48,926 nucleotides of DNA from Leptolyngbyaceae cyanobacterium HOT.MB2.61 (lineage in GTDB: Bacteria; Cyanobacteriota; Cyanobacteriia; Leptolyngbyales; Leptolyngbyaceae). Below the pieces are notes generated by a model. It did not search any database, was not told where the DNA came from, and worked only from the letters and a program-made list of their open reading frames with translations. A program made the position numbers and the translations under genes. Below are positions 34,491-44,458 of this stretch, piece after piece. The stretch's first letter is position 1, and each line of letters opens with the position of its first letter. The stretch spans positions 1 through 48,926 of the forward strand of contig JAIMBL010000009.1 in assembly GCA_023511615.1 (NCBI GenBank), written 5' to 3'.

Positions 34491-34574
34491 TTCAGTTGTT
34501 AGTTTTTTAGGGATTAGTTTTTAGAAAGCTAACAATTAACAACTAACAACTAACAACTACAACCTGGAGAAACT
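34491..34574. repeat. Heptanucleotide repeat spacer between rplR and rpsE
   Basis: CTAACAA-type heptamers are repeated in tandem (about 34530-34560: AACTAACAACTAACAACTA), with an inverted AGTTGTTAGTTTTTTAG upstream. They match the short tandemly repeated repetitive (STRR) class known from filamentous cyanobacteria. Both orientations are present, so a TTGTTAG/CTAACAA hairpin can form. Confidence 0.7.
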
Positions 34575-35096
34575 ATGGCAAAAGGTCGTAAAAATCCAAA
34601 AGCGCGGGAAAAGGAGACAGACTGGCAAGAGCGGGTCGTCCAAATCCGGCGTGTGACGAAGGTGGTCAAGGGTGGTAAAAAGCTGAGCTTCCGGGCGATC
34701 GTCGTTGTTGGCAATGAGCGCGGACAGGTTGGCGTTGGCGTTGGCAAAGCGAGTGACGTTATCGGTGCCGTGAAAAAGGGCGTCGCCGATGGCAAAAAGC
34801 ATTTGATTGATGTGCCTCTGACCAAGTCAAACTCTATCCCTCATCCCGCTACAGGTGCCGGTGGTGGGGCAAAGGTGATGATGCGACCTGCGGCGCCGGG
34901 AACGGGTGTAATTGCTGGGGGCGCAGTTCGTACAGTTCTTGAACTGGCCGGTGTCCGCAACGTCCTGGCTAAGCAGCTTGGTTCTGGCAATCCACTCAAT
35001 AATGCCAGAGCCACTGTAAACGCCCTGGAAACCCTGCGCACTTTCTCTGAAGTTGCTGAAGAACGGGGAGTTCCGATTGAGAACCTCTATGCTTGA
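34575..35096 (+). CDS. rpsE: 30S ribosomal protein S5
   Basis: 30S body protein at the mRNA entry, important for decoding fidelity; 173 aa. The double-stranded RNA-binding-like half ([22 protein letters not shown]) and [18 protein letters not shown], then [24 protein letters not shown], are present. TGGAGA precedes the ATG. rplO follows after 108 bases; rpmD (L30), often between them elsewhere, is missing, as in other cyanobacteria. Confidence 0.98.
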   Translation: MAKGRKNPKAREKETDWQERVVQIRRVTKVVKGGKKLSFRAIVVVGNERGQVGVGVGKASDVIGAVKKGVADGKKHLIDVPLTKSNSIPHPATGAGGGAKVMMRPAAPGTGVIAGGAVRTVLELAGVRNVLAKQLGSGNPLNNARATVNALETLRTFSEVAEERGVPIENLYA

Positions 35097-35204
35097 TAGG
35101 TGTCGGCAATTCGCAGTCGGTATATAGAGCTGGACTTTGACCAACCTACTTACCACAGCCCAACTCGTTCCCCCCCTGTCGCTAATAATTTTTGAGGATG
35201 ACTT

Positions 35205-35678
35205 ATGAGACTTACGGATGCCGTTCCTAAGGAAGGTTCAAAGAAGCGCCGTCGCCGCATTGGGCGAGGGATCTCAGCCGGGCAGGGTGCGAGTGGCGGT
35301 TTTGGGATGCGGGGACAAAAGTCACGTTCCGGTCGTCCAACTCGCCCTGGCTTTGAAGGTGGACAGATGCCCCTCTATCGCCGTCTGCCAAAGTTGAAGC
35401 ACTTTCCACGGGTCAACCGGGTGAACTACACGATCATTAACGTTGGTGACCTGGCCTCCCTACCAACCAATAGTGAGGTCACTCTGAGTTCTCTCATGGA
35501 AATTGGGATCATTACCTCTGACGATGGTCCTTTGAAGGTTTTGGGAGATGGAGAAATCAACATTCCCTTAAACGTGAGGGCAGCAGCTTTCACTGCATCG
35601 GCCCGCGCTAAGATTGAGGCAGCAAAAGGAAGCTGTACGATTGAAGGAATGGAATCGACCGCGGCACCCGCTGACTAA
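35205..35678 (+). CDS. rplO: 50S ribosomal protein L15
   Basis: Late-assembly 50S protein with a long basic extension into 23S rRNA; 157 aa. [31 protein letters not shown] spans the Gly/Arg-rich extension (starts KKRRRR, ends QKSRSG), followed by [23 protein letters not shown] lies upstream of the ATG. secY follows, its start 110 bases on. Confidence 0.97.
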   Translation: MRLTDAVPKEGSKKRRRRIGRGISAGQGASGGFGMRGQKSRSGRPTRPGFEGGQMPLYRRLPKLKHFPRVNRVNYTIINVGDLASLPTNSEVTLSSLMEIGIITSDDGPLKVLGDGEINIPLNVRAAAFTASARAKIEAAKGSCTIEGMESTAAPAD

Positions 35679-35787
35679 AGTTGGCTGACTTGCGATCCCC
35701 AATCCTTTGATTCCCCTGGTAGAGTGTACTAGGGGACAATTTATTCAAACCCTTATTTATAAACGCGCATATACCGAGGACTCCTTC

Positions 35788-37095
35788 ATGGTTGTTAGTC
35801 GAGACAAGACGCCAAGCGCTCAAGAAACCTTTGCTCAGATGGCTCAAGCCGCAGGGCTAAGAGGGCGAATCCTGCTCACGATTGGGATGTTAATTCTGAT
35901 CCGCCTAGGGATGATTCTGCCTCTGCCTGGGATTGATCGGGAGGCATTTAGGAATAGTGTCACCAATAGTCCACTGATTGGGTTTCTGGATATTTTTTCA
36001 GGGGGCGGTATTTTAACCCTGGGTATCTTTGCGTTGGGAATCTTGCCTTACATTAACGCCTCGATTATCTTGCAGCTTCTAACCGCGGCCATCCCATCTC
36101 TGGAGAACCTACAGAAAAATGAAGGAGAGGCGGGTCGCCGTAAAATTTCCCAGATTACTCGCTATGTGGCCCTGGGATGGGCAATTGTTCAAAGTATAGG
36201 AATTGCTATCTGGATTCGACCTTTCGTTCAAGATTGGGGACCTTTGTTTGTTGGACAAACCGTCCTGGCGTTGACCGCCGGGGCGATGTTTGTGATGTGG
36301 GTTGGTGAATTAATTACTGAACGTGGGATTGGCAATGGGGCATCTCTGTTGATCTTCGTCAACATTGTTTCTACTTTGCCTCGTTCTTTAGGCCAAACAT
36401 TAGAGCTTGCGCAGAGTGGCGATCGCAACATCGTTGGGGGAGTTGTTATTCTCCTGATGGTCTTCCTGGTAATGATTGTAGGTATTGTCTTCGTCCAGGA
36501 AGGAACCCGTCGGATTCCGATCGTTTCTGCCCGACGCCAGGTGGGTCGTCGCATGTATATGGAACGTAGCAGCTACCTACCTCTACGGCTAAACCAAGGA
36601 GGCGTAATGCCCATCATTTTCGCCTCCGCCGTCCTGGTTTTACCCCTGACTCTGGCGCAGGTCACCAAAAATGAAACTGTCGCCAGAGCTGCGGCCTATT
36701 TAAGTCCTGATGGCCCGACCCCTTGGGCCTATGTCATTCTCTACCTGCTACTTATTCTGTTCTTCAGCTACTTCTATGCCTCGTTGATCATCAATCCTGT
36801 GGATATGTCCCAGAATTTGAAAAAGATGGGAGCCAGCATTCCGGGTATCCGTCCTGGTAAAGCAACCAGTGACTACATTGAGCGGGTGCTGAATCGTCTG
36901 ACCTTTCTGGGAGCCATTTTCCTGGGGCTGGTGGCGATCGTTCCAACGGCGGTTGAAAGTGCAACCCGTGTCAAAACCTTTCAAGGATTGGGCGCGACTT
37001 CTCTCCTGATTCTGGTTGGTGTTGCCATTGACACAGCGAAACAGATTCAGACCTACGTCATCTCCCAGCGTTACGAAGGGATGGTGAAACAGTAG
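35788..37095 (+). CDS. secY: Preprotein translocase subunit SecY
   Basis: Central channel of the Sec translocon in plasma and thylakoid membranes; 435 aa with ten predicted membrane helices. The ATG at 35788 has GAGGA at normal distance ([20 protein letters not shown]); the frame is open to 35707 but the extra 27 residues are not family-like. [26 protein letters not shown] (plug and helix 2 region) and [13 protein letters not shown] are conserved. Its TAG overlaps the GTG of adk by one base. Confidence 0.97.
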   Translation: MVVSRDKTPSAQETFAQMAQAAGLRGRILLTIGMLILIRLGMILPLPGIDREAFRNSVTNSPLIGFLDIFSGGGILTLGIFALGILPYINASIILQLLTAAIPSLENLQKNEGEAGRRKISQITRYVALGWAIVQSIGIAIWIRPFVQDWGPLFVGQTVLALTAGAMFVMWVGELITERGIGNGASLLIFVNIVSTLPRSLGQTLELAQSGDRNIVGGVVILLMVFLVMIVGIVFVQEGTRRIPIVSARRQVGRRMYMERSSYLPLRLNQGGVMPIIFASAVLVLPLTLAQVTKNETVARAAAYLSPDGPTPWAYVILYLLLILFFSYFYASLIINPVDMSQNLKKMGASIPGIRPGKATSDYIERVLNRLTFLGAIFLGLVAIVPTAVESATRVKTFQGLGATSLLILVGVAIDTAKQIQTYVISQRYEGMVKQ

Positions 37096-37643
37096 TGGCA
37101 CGATTAATCTTTTTGGGTGCTCCAGGAGCAGGTAAAGGTACCCAGGCGAAAGTACTAGCAGAACTCTCCCATATCCCTCATATCTCCACGGGAGATATTT
37201 TGCGGGAAGCCGTTGCCCATACAACCCCTCTAGGTCAAAAGGCACAAAGCTTTATGGATCGGGGAGAACTGGTTCCCGATCAACTCGTGATTGAATTGAT
37301 GCGAGAGCGGTTAAGCCACCCAGACGCTAAGGCAGGCTGGATTTTGGATGGGTTCCCTCGAACCGTTGCGCAAGCCACGTTTTTAGATGAATTACTAGCG
37401 GAGATTAACCAGCCCTACGACCGGGCCGTGAACCTGGAAGTACCAGACGATGTGCTGGTCGCCCGTTTGCTCGGGCGGGGACGCAAAGATGATACGGAAG
37501 AGGTGATTCGAAAACGGCTACAAGTCTATCGTGAACAGACCGCACCTTTAATTGACTTCTATGAGAGCCGCCACAAGTTAGTTTCCATCAACGGTAACGT
37601 GCCCCCAGATGAAGTCACCGCAGAACTTAAAAAGTTCGTTTGA
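37095..37643 (+). CDS. adk: Adenylate kinase
   Basis: Interconverts ATP and AMP with two ADP; 182 aa, the short cyanobacterial form without a zinc LID. P-loop is GAPGAGKGT (residues 7-15), then [12 protein letters not shown] (AMP binding) and [14 protein letters not shown]. It starts at GTG 37095 within the secY stop codon, so translation is coupled. The secY-adk-infA order is typical. Confidence 0.97.
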   Translation: MARLIFLGAPGAGKGTQAKVLAELSHIPHISTGDILREAVAHTTPLGQKAQSFMDRGELVPDQLVIELMRERLSHPDAKAGWILDGFPRTVAQATFLDELLAEINQPYDRAVNLEVPDDVLVARLLGRGRKDDTEEVIRKRLQVYREQTAPLIDFYESRHKLVSINGNVPPDEVTAELKKFV

Positions 37644-37785
37644 ATTGGGTGTCCCCTCACGGATAGCCTCTGCCTGATAGCTAACCCCAGATATGCGGTA
37701 TTGAAGGTAAATGATCTAGACTCAAAAAAGAAATGATTTGTTATGGTTAAGTGCCCAGTTTCACGATTCAGTAGAGGTAACCAGT

Positions 37786-38013
37786 TTGTCAAAGCAAGAC
37801 TTGATTGAAATGGAGGGGACAGTGACTGAATCACTGCCTAATGCCATGTTTCGTGTGGATCTCGACAATGGCTTTAACGTGCTTGCCCATATTTCGGGCA
37901 AGATTCGGCGAAACTACATCAAAATTCTGCCGGGCGATCGCGTCAAGGTGGAATTAACGCCCTATGACCTGACAAAAGGGCGAATCACCTATCGCCTGCG
38001 CAATAAAAAGTAG
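37786..38013 (+). CDS. infA: Translation initiation factor IF-1
   Basis: OB-fold factor that blocks the A site during initiation; 75 aa. The start is TTG at 37786, preceded by GAGGTAA at good spacing, giving the standard sequence (M)[20 protein letters not shown]. An upstream in-frame start at 37738 would add 16 residues unlike the family. It ends [14 protein letters not shown]. Use of TTG may keep expression modest. Confidence 0.96.
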   Translation: MSKQDLIEMEGTVTESLPNAMFRVDLDNGFNVLAHISGKIRRNYIKILPGDRVKVELTPYDLTKGRITYRLRNKK

Positions 38014-38143
38014 TTCTAAAGCCCATTTATCCAATCCTTAACGTTATTGGCTAGCCCTAGCTTGAAAAGATTTGGTGGGTAGTTTGACAAGTTTTATTGA
38101 AGTTTGATAGGATATTGTGTTTGTAATACTGACGAGATGAGGC

Positions 38144-38257
38144 ATGAAGGTTCGGGCGTCTGTTCGTAAAATCTGTGAGAAATGTCGCGTCATCCGTCGT
38201 CGTGGCAGGGTCATGGTTATTTGTTCTAACCCTAAGCACAAACAGCGACAGGGCTAG
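38144..38257 (+). CDS. rpmJ: 50S ribosomal protein L36
   Basis: Small zinc-binding 50S protein, 37 aa. The ATG at 38144 gives [20 protein letters not shown], then [17 protein letters not shown]. Zinc ligands Cys11, Cys14, Cys27 and His32 are all present, so this is the C+ form. GATGAGG precedes the start. It lies between infA and rpsM as expected. Confidence 0.97.
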   Translation: MKVRASVRKICEKCRVIRRRGRVMVICSNPKHKQRQG

Positions 38258-38366
38258 TCCGTTTTCACCAAAAGCTTTACAGCATCTGCAACTGAGACAT
38301 CAGTGAAGCTGAAATTCATAGCGACAACTGAAAAGTAGCGACAACTAAAAACTGGGAGAGAAGAGC

Positions 38367-38750
38367 GTGGCAAGGATTGCCGGAGTGGACCTGCCTCGAG
38401 ACAAGCGTGTCGAGATTGGTCTGACCTATATTTATGGAATTGGGCTTACCCGGTCCAAAGAAATTCTAAACGCAACCGGAGTAAACCCGGACACCCGTGT
38501 CAAAGATTTAAGTGATGCGGATGTAGCTGCCCTGCGAGCTGAAGTTGAGGAGAACTATCAGGTTGAGGGGGACTTAAGACGGCTGGAAGCTATGAACATC
38601 AAACGTTTGATGGACATTGGCACCTATCGAGGTCGCCGTCATCGTCTGGGTTTGCCTGTCCGTGGGCAACGAACCCGTACAAACGCCCGGACTCGTCGCG
38701 GAGGCCGCCGTACTGTTGCTGGTAAGAAGAAGGCTCCCAGTAAGAAGTAA
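38367..38750 (+). CDS. rpsM: 30S ribosomal protein S13
   Basis: 30S head protein bridging to the 50S and contacting P-site tRNA; 127 aa. It starts with GTG at 38367 behind GGGAGAGAAGA ([24 protein letters not shown]). [25 protein letters not shown] (start RGRRHR, end RTRRG) is the conserved basic tail. rpsK follows after 147 bases. Confidence 0.98.
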   Translation: MARIAGVDLPRDKRVEIGLTYIYGIGLTRSKEILNATGVNPDTRVKDLSDADVAALRAEVEENYQVEGDLRRLEAMNIKRLMDIGTYRGRRHRLGLPVRGQRTRTNARTRRGGRRTVAGKKKAPSKK

Positions 38751-38897
38751 TTTCAACGGTTGCCTGATGAAGCCAGGTTCAAGTTCTTTGGCCCTGATTT
38801 ATAGGGCGCTCAGGATTCTTACTCCAGCTATCCAGAAGGTAGCTGACTCAATTTCCATCCGCACTGCTTAGCTTAAACCCTAGAGAGAACAATTATT

Positions 38898-39296
38898 ATG
38901 CCTGCAGGAAAACCAACCAGAAAAACTGGGGCACGCAAGCCAAAGAAGAACGTGCCCAGTGGGGTGGCTTACATTCAGTCCACCTTCAACAACACTATCG
39001 TGACCATTGCTGATACCAACGGGGAAGTAATTTCCTGGGCTTCGGCGGGTTCTAGTGGCTTCAAAGGAGCCAAGAAGGGAACGCCTTTTGCTGCCCAAAC
39101 GGCGGCTGAAGCAGCGGCTCGTCGAGCAACAGATCAGGGCATGCGCCAGATTGAGGTCATGGTAAGTGGCCCAGGAGCGGGGCGGGAGACGGCAATTCGG
39201 GCACTCCAGGGAGCGGGGCTGGAAATTACCCTCATCCGGGATGTAACTCCCATTCCCCACAATGGTTGTCGTCCACCCAAGCGACGTCGGGTTTAG
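38898..39296 (+). CDS. rpsK: 30S ribosomal protein S11
   Basis: 30S platform protein near the mRNA exit; 132 aa. [21 protein letters not shown] and the C-terminal [19 protein letters not shown] are universal. GAGAGA lies upstream of the ATG. rpoA follows after a 144-base spacer that may hold an internal promoter; none was assigned. Confidence 0.98.
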   Translation: MPAGKPTRKTGARKPKKNVPSGVAYIQSTFNNTIVTIADTNGEVISWASAGSSGFKGAKKGTPFAAQTAAEAAARRATDQGMRQIEVMVSGPGAGRETAIRALQGAGLEITLIRDVTPIPHNGCRPPKRRRV

Positions 39297-39440
39297 GGAG
39301 GAGTAAAAACCTGGGATCTAGCATGTCTGAGTAAGGCAGTGCCAAATTTCATCGGTTTAAAACAGATTAGGAAGGCGCTGGAGTCAGAGTTGATGTGGAT
39401 AGGGCGTTGGCCTTTTATCGAATAGAGGGGAGGTTGCTGC

Positions 39441-40391
39441 ATGGCACAATTTCAGGTCGAGTGTGTAGAGACTAAAACCGAAAGGGATCAGAGTCAGAGT
39501 AGTCGTTTTGTCATTGAACCTTTGGATCGGGGGCAGGGAACGACGCTTGGTAATGCTTTGCGGCGTGTGTTGTTGTCGAATTTGGAGGGGGCGGCGGTTA
39601 CTGCTGTGCGAATTGCTGGAGTGAACCATGAGTTCGCCACGATTCCAGGTGTACGGGAAGATGTGTTGGACATCCTGCTGAACATGAAGAAGGTGGTGCT
39701 GAAAAGCTACTCTTCTCAGCCGCAGATTGGTCGTCTTCTGGTACAGGGGCCTGCGACTGTCACAGCAGAGCGATTCGACCTGCCCTCTGAAGTCGAACTG
39801 GTTGACCCCAATCAGTACATCGCCACCCTCTCTACCGGATCCACCTTAGAGATGGAATTCAGAATTGAGCGTGGAAAAGGCTACCGGGCTGTGGAAAGGG
39901 GCCGGGATGAGACAGCCGCCCTTGACTTTCTCCAGATTGATTCCGTTTTCATGCCGGTTCGTAAGGTGAATTACTCGGTAGAAGACGCCAGGGTAGGTGG
40001 GTCGATTGAGAAAGACCGCCTGATCATGGAGATCTGGACAAACGGAAGCCTGACTCCTCAGGAAGCCCTCAGCCATGCTGCCAATATTCTCGTCGATCTG
40101 TTTAACCCTCTGAAGGAGATCCCTGACAGTGCCGCTCCTGACGATATTGACGATATTGAAGATCCTGCCAATCAAATCCCGATTGAAGAACTGCAGCTAT
40201 CTGTTCGTGCTTACAACTGTTTGAAGCGGGCTCAGATCAACTCTGTGGCAGATCTGCTTGATTACAGCCAGGAAGACCTGCTGGAGATCAAGAACTTTGG
40301 TCAAAAATCGGCAGAGGAAGTCGTTGAGGCGTTGCAACAGCGACTTGGCATTACCCTGCCTCAGGAAAAGTCCTCCAAATCAAATGGGTAG
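39441..40391 (+). CDS. rpoA: RNA polymerase alpha subunit
   Basis: Assembles the polymerase core and contacts activators and UP elements; 316 aa. The N-terminal dimerisation domain has FVIEPLDRGQGTTLGNALRRVLLSNLEGAAV (start FVIEPL, end EGAAV). An acidic linker (DDIDDIEDPANQ) leads to the C-terminal domain with LSVRAYNCLKRAQINSVADLL and NFGQKSAEEV. GGGAGGT precedes the ATG. Confidence 0.98.
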   Translation: MAQFQVECVETKTERDQSQSSRFVIEPLDRGQGTTLGNALRRVLLSNLEGAAVTAVRIAGVNHEFATIPGVREDVLDILLNMKKVVLKSYSSQPQIGRLLVQGPATVTAERFDLPSEVELVDPNQYIATLSTGSTLEMEFRIERGKGYRAVERGRDETAALDFLQIDSVFMPVRKVNYSVEDARVGGSIEKDRLIMEIWTNGSLTPQEALSHAANILVDLFNPLKEIPDSAAPDDIDDIEDPANQIPIEELQLSVRAYNCLKRAQINSVADLLDYSQEDLLEIKNFGQKSAEEVVEALQQRLGITLPQEKSSKSNG

Positions 40392-40498
40392 TTGGTGCCC
40401 TTTGTTCCTGGTTTTGCCAGTCAGGAGGGGAGGATAATGAATTAATCTCCTTATCTGTCAACCCAATCCCCTATCAGTCATTCCATTGAGCCACTCCT

Positions 40499-40849
40499 AT
40501 GCGTCATCGTTGTCGTGTTCCTCAACTTAGTAAGCCTGCTGACCAGCGTCGTGCTCTGTTACGGGCGTTGACAACTGAGCTAATTCGCCATGGTCGGATT
40601 ACGACGACCAAAGCTCGCGCGAAGGCTGTCCGTTCTGAAGCCGAACGTATGATTACGCTGGCGAAGGATGGCTCTCTCGCCGCCCGTCGGCAGGCGATGG
40701 GTTATTTGTATGACAAGCAGCTAGTTCACGCGCTGTTTGAGCAGGCCAGTTCTCGCTATGGCGATCGCAAAGGTGGCTACACGCGTATCCTCCGGACTGT
40801 TCATCGCCGAGGAGATAACTCCGAGATGGCTATCATTGAACTCGTTTGA
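40499..40849 (+). CDS. rplQ: 50S ribosomal protein L17
   Basis: Tunnel-exit 50S protein; 116 aa. [20 protein letters not shown] and the internal [20 protein letters not shown] are characteristic, and the protein ends [14 protein letters not shown]. No good Shine-Dalgarno is seen. truA starts three bases after its stop. Confidence 0.97.
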   Translation: MRHRCRVPQLSKPADQRRALLRALTTELIRHGRITTTKARAKAVRSEAERMITLAKDGSLAARRQAMGYLYDKQLVHALFEQASSRYGDRKGGYTRILRTVHRRGDNSEMAIIELV

Positions 40850-40852
40850 TTC

Positions 40853-41701
40853 ATGCTGCTGACTGCCCCACTGCCAACCCAGCGAGTTGCCCTAGTGATT
40901 CAATACCTGGGCACTCATTTTCATGGTTGGCAACGGCAGCCCAACCATCGAACGGTTCAGGAAGAAATTGAAGCCACCATTGAGTCTGTATTGGGTCATC
41001 CAGTTCGTGTTCATGCAGCGGGCAGAACTGATACAGGAGTGCATGCGGCGGCTCAGGTTGCCCATTTCGATGCCCCTGCCAGGATTCCAGCCCATCGCTG
41101 GGCAGATATTCTCAACTCCCGGTTACCAGACGACATTCTCATTCGGGCATCGGCAGCGGTTAGCTCTACCTGGCATGCCCGGTTTTCCGCAATCTGGCGT
41201 CGCTATCGTTATACCCTCTATACCGATCCCTGCCCCAATCTGTTTATTCGCCCTTTCACCTGGCATTATTACTACGAACCGCTGGATGAATCTTTGATTC
41301 AGGCTGCACTGACTCCTATGCTTGGACGGCACCACTTAGCCGCCTTTCACCGGGCAGGCTCTAAGCGCCCCCATTCCTGGGTGGAAGTTCAAGCGGCTGA
41401 GTGTCAGCGGCAGGGTTCCTTTCTTTATATTGAAGTTCAGGCGAGTGGATTCCTCTATGGCATGATGCGGCTATTGGTGGGATTACTAGTTCAGGTTGGG
41501 CGGGGGGTGCGATCGCCCCTTCACTTTACCGAAATCTGGAAAGCTCAGCACCGGGATCAGGTCAAGTATGCGGCACCGGCTCAGGGACTGTGTTTGCTGA
41601 GGGTGGGTTATCCAGAATTCCCGTTTCCGCCTGAAGTGTGGTTTGATACCCAACCAGCCTTTATTTTTCCATCCCCACCGGAACGATTGTCCGTCCCCTA
41701 G
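40853..41701 (+). CDS. truA: tRNA pseudouridine synthase A
   Basis: Forms pseudouridine at positions 38-40 of the tRNA anticodon arm; 282 aa. The catalytic aspartate lies in AAGRTDTGVHAAAQVAHFD. The frame begins MLLTAPLPTQRVALVIQYLGTHFHGWQRQ, starting three bases after rplQ without its own ribosome binding site, so coupled translation is likely. The 20 C-terminal residues are Pro/Phe-rich and variable. It is conserved between rplQ and rplM in cyanobacteria. Confidence 0.95.
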   Translation: MLLTAPLPTQRVALVIQYLGTHFHGWQRQPNHRTVQEEIEATIESVLGHPVRVHAAGRTDTGVHAAAQVAHFDAPARIPAHRWADILNSRLPDDILIRASAAVSSTWHARFSAIWRRYRYTLYTDPCPNLFIRPFTWHYYYEPLDESLIQAALTPMLGRHHLAAFHRAGSKRPHSWVEVQAAECQRQGSFLYIEVQASGFLYGMMRLLVGLLVQVGRGVRSPLHFTEIWKAQHRDQVKYAAPAQGLCLLRVGYPEFPFPPEVWFDTQPAFIFPSPPERLSVP

Positions 41702-41762
41702 TTGAATCAACCGCCAAGAAAGTTTTTGGATTGTTTAACCTCTAAAGCACACCGAGACCGTC

Positions 41763-42218
41763 ATGAACAAGACCTATCTTCCCCCTCAAGACACCATTGA
41801 TCGTAAGTGGTATGTCGTCGATGCGACCGACCAGCGTCTCGGTCGTCTAGCTAGCGAAATTGCCATGGTCCTGCGCGGCAAAAACAAGCCCACCTACACT
41901 CCCTCTCTAGACACTGGCGATTTTGTTATCGTCGTTAATGCCGAGAAGGTGAATGTAACCGGTAAGAAGCAGACTCAAAAGCTTTACCGCCATCACTCTG
42001 GACGTCCCGGCGGCATGAAGACGGAAACCTATGCTAAGCTCCAGGCTCGCCTTCCAGAGCGGATTGTTGAGCATGCTGTTAAGGGAATGCTGCCTAAAAA
42101 TACCCTCGGTCGGCAGCTTTTTACCAAACTGAAGGTATATGCCGGACCGAACCATCCCCATCAGGCGCAAAAGCCTGAGCCTTTAGAGATTAAGACCATT
42201 CCAGGAGGACAGGATTAA
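41763..42218 (+). CDS. rplM: 50S ribosomal protein L13
   Basis: Early-assembly 50S protein; 151 aa. [25 protein letters not shown] and the [12 protein letters not shown] loop are diagnostic. The ribosome binding site is weak. Its TAA overlaps the ATG of rpsI by one base. Confidence 0.98.
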   Translation: MNKTYLPPQDTIDRKWYVVDATDQRLGRLASEIAMVLRGKNKPTYTPSLDTGDFVIVVNAEKVNVTGKKQTQKLYRHHSGRPGGMKTETYAKLQARLPERIVEHAVKGMLPKNTLGRQLFTKLKVYAGPNHPHQAQKPEPLEIKTIPGGQD

Positions 42219-42628
42219 TGCAAGCAACAGACCAAGGACGCGTAATGTATTTTGGAACGGGTCGGCGCAAGTCTGCGATCGCCCGAGTACGGCTGGTTCC
42301 TGGCAGTGGTCAACTGATTGTCAATGGTAGACCGGGTGAGCAGTACTTCCAATTCAATGCGGATTACCTGGCAACCGCGAAGGCTCCGCTAGAAACCCTG
42401 GGGCATGAAAGTGAGTACGACATTCTGGTGAATGCTCACGGAGGTGGCTTGACTGGACAGGCGGATGCTGTTCGTCTAGGCGTTGCTCGCGCCCTTTGCC
42501 AGCTAGATCCCGACAATCGTAAGCCGCTCAAGATTGAGGGCTACCTGACCCGTGATCCCCGTGCCAAGGAGCGCAAGAAGTATGGATTGCGCAAGGCCCG
42601 TAAAGCTCCCCAATACTCGAAGCGTTAA
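42218..42628 (+). CDS. rpsI: 30S ribosomal protein S9
   Basis: 30S head protein whose C-terminal Arg contacts P-site tRNA; 136 aa. [19 protein letters not shown] and the ending [17 protein letters not shown] are conserved, with the terminal Lys-Arg intact. AGGAGG lies just before the start, which overlaps the rplM stop. Confidence 0.98.
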   Translation: MQATDQGRVMYFGTGRRKSAIARVRLVPGSGQLIVNGRPGEQYFQFNADYLATAKAPLETLGHESEYDILVNAHGGGLTGQADAVRLGVARALCQLDPDNRKPLKIEGYLTRDPRAKERKKYGLRKARKAPQYSKR

Positions 42629-42721
42629 TAGAAACGCTGACCCTGAGGTTTCTGCTGGAGCCCGGTGTTTGAAATCTAGAATAGTCTTAAGAGCAAATTC
42701 ACAGTTAAGAGAGTGGTAGAG

Positions 42722-42967
42722 ATGGCTAAGCCTGATATTCATCCCAAATGGTATCCAGAAGCGAAGGTTTACTGTAACGGTGAAGTTGTCATGACCGTTG
42801 GTTCGACCAAGCCTGAGCTACATGTAGACGTCTGGTCCGGCAATCACCCCTTCTTCACCGGAACCCAAAAGATTATTGACACAGAAGGGCGGGTTGAGCG
42901 TTTCCTGCGGAAGTACGGCATGATGGAAGGTGGAGAGGATACAACTCAGACCAAGAAGAAGCGGTAG
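42722..42967 (+). CDS. rpmE: 50S ribosomal protein L31
   Basis: Central-protuberance and bridge protein; 81 aa from the ATG at 42722 (MAKPDIHPKWYPEAKVYCNG); a GTG nine bases earlier is possible. Only one cysteine (Cys18) is present, so the zinc ribbon of C+ L31 is incomplete, as I recall for cyanobacterial L31. A Lys-rich tail (TKKKR) ends the protein. prfA follows after 90 bases. Confidence 0.95.
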   Translation: MAKPDIHPKWYPEAKVYCNGEVVMTVGSTKPELHVDVWSGNHPFFTGTQKIIDTEGRVERFLRKYGMMEGGEDTTQTKKKR

Positions 42968-43057
42968 GTGAGCAGGCTTTAGATGTGGGGGCTGAGGTAC
43001 CAATCTAGAGTTTGTTCGTGTAACTGAGTCCTTCCGAGTCTGAGTGGTTCCTTTTCT

Positions 43058-44164
43058 ATGGCTGAAGCATACTTGCTAGATAAGCTGCAATCGGTTGAAC
43101 AGACCTTCAACGAGTTGACCAAACGGCTGGCGGATCCAGATGTTGCTAAGGATCCGTCTGAGTTGCAGCGGGTTGCCAAGGCACGCTCATCGCTTGAGGA
43201 TGTGGTCAACACTTACGAATTCTGGAAGTCTGCCCAGGAAGAACTGGCAGGGGCAAAGCAGATTGTCAAAGAGGCAAATGGTGATCCAGAGTTGCAAGAA
43301 ATGGCAGCCCTGGAGGTTGAAGAACTCCAGGCTAAGCTGGAGCAGTTAGAAACCCGTCTCAAAATCCTGCTGCTGCCCAGAGACCCGAACGACGATAAGA
43401 ACATCATGCTTGAGATTCGGGCAGGTGCGGGTGGCGATGAGGCCAGCATCTGGGCGGGTGATCTGGTCAGGATGTATTCCAAGTATGCGGAGACGCAGGG
43501 TTGGCGGGTGAAGCTGGTGAGTGAGTCTCCGGCAGATATGGGCGGCTTCAAAGAGGCGATTCTGGAAATTCAAGGTGATCGCGTCTACAGTAAGCTCAAG
43601 TTTGAGGCTGGGGTGCATCGAGTTCAACGTGTACCAGCCACGGAAGCCCAGGGACGGGTACATACCTCAACGGCAACGGTAGCCGTGATGCCCGAAATTG
43701 ATGAGGTAGAAGTTCACATTGATCCGAATGAGGTAGAAATCTCGACGATCCGGTCTGGAGGTGCAGGTGGACAGAATGTGAACAAGGTTGAAACAGCCGT
43801 AGACCTGTTACACAAGCCAACGGGGATTCGGATTAAGTGTATGGAGGAGCGATCGCAGCTACAAAACCGGGAACGGGCGATGCAAATCCTGCGGGCAAAG
43901 CTCTATGAAATGAAGCTTCAGGAACAGCAGAGTGCCGTCACTTCAGCCCGACGGATGCAGGTTGGCACAGGTTCTCGCTCTGAAAAAATTCGGACTTATA
44001 ACTACAAAGACAACCGGGTGACCGATCACCGCCTGGGGCAAAACTTTAGCCTTGCTCCAATTTTGGAGGGAGATCTGGAAGAGCTAATTCAAACCTGTAT
44101 TTCACAGGATCAGCAAGACCAGCTTGAAGCAATGGCTGCGGAGGCGAACGGTTCGGCTGTGTAG
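43058..44164 (+). CDS. prfA: Peptide chain release factor 1
   Basis: Recognises UAA and UAG and triggers peptide release; 368 aa. The hydrolysis motif GGQ is at residues 237-239 ([16 protein letters not shown]), and the codon-recognition tripeptide PAT in [13 protein letters not shown] marks it as RF1 rather than RF2. No programmed frameshift is seen. The Shine-Dalgarno is weak. Last gene of the ribosomal cluster; the following spacer holds a dispersed repeat. Confidence 0.97.
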   Translation: MAEAYLLDKLQSVEQTFNELTKRLADPDVAKDPSELQRVAKARSSLEDVVNTYEFWKSAQEELAGAKQIVKEANGDPELQEMAALEVEELQAKLEQLETRLKILLLPRDPNDDKNIMLEIRAGAGGDEASIWAGDLVRMYSKYAETQGWRVKLVSESPADMGGFKEAILEIQGDRVYSKLKFEAGVHRVQRVPATEAQGRVHTSTATVAVMPEIDEVEVHIDPNEVEISTIRSGGAGGQNVNKVETAVDLLHKPTGIRIKCMEERSQLQNRERAMQILRAKLYEMKLQEQQSAVTSARRMQVGTGSRSEKIRTYNYKDNRVTDHRLGQNFSLAPILEGDLEELIQTCISQDQQDQLEAMAAEANGSAV

Positions 44165-44458
44165 ATGGAGTTAACTTTTGAAGGTTGATTTTGGGCGAAG
44201 GGGCAACAGGTCACAGGCATCTCTGCTAGCTCTTACCCAGCGCTTGCTATAGCTGTCGCTAGGTTGCTCAGGACCCTGGATTTGAGAGGTGGGGGCTTTC
44301 GTCTCCAGCCACGGGTGGAACCCCTGCACCCCGTCCTAAGCCTGGTGGCTAGTGTTCCGCCAGGAAAATTTTGACGGGTCGCAGACTCTCAAAATTTAAC
44401 CCCCATCAACTTCCTGGATATTCGCTAACCGTCAAATTCAATTTGGCAGAGTACTAGG
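44165..44458. repeat. Repeat-rich spacer between prfA and the photolyase gene
   Basis: No gene. It contains TATAGCTGTCGCTAGGTTGC (from about 44250), which resembles an element end, then GTGGGGGCTTT (44289-44299) and GGGTGGAACCCCTGCACCCC (44313-44332). The latter two are a second copy of the GC-rich palindromic repeat found at 30-71. Convergent transcription ends here, but no T-tract terminator was found. Confidence 0.5.

Noticed and set aside
34530-34560. Possible CRISPR-like repeat
   Set aside because: The units are 7 bases in direct tandem with no spacers; this is a heptanucleotide STRR.
26644-44164. Missing rpsJ, rpsN and rpmD in the ribosomal cluster as a deletion
   Set aside because: Cyanobacteria normally have rpsJ with the str operon, rpsN elsewhere and no L30, so the absence is ordinary.
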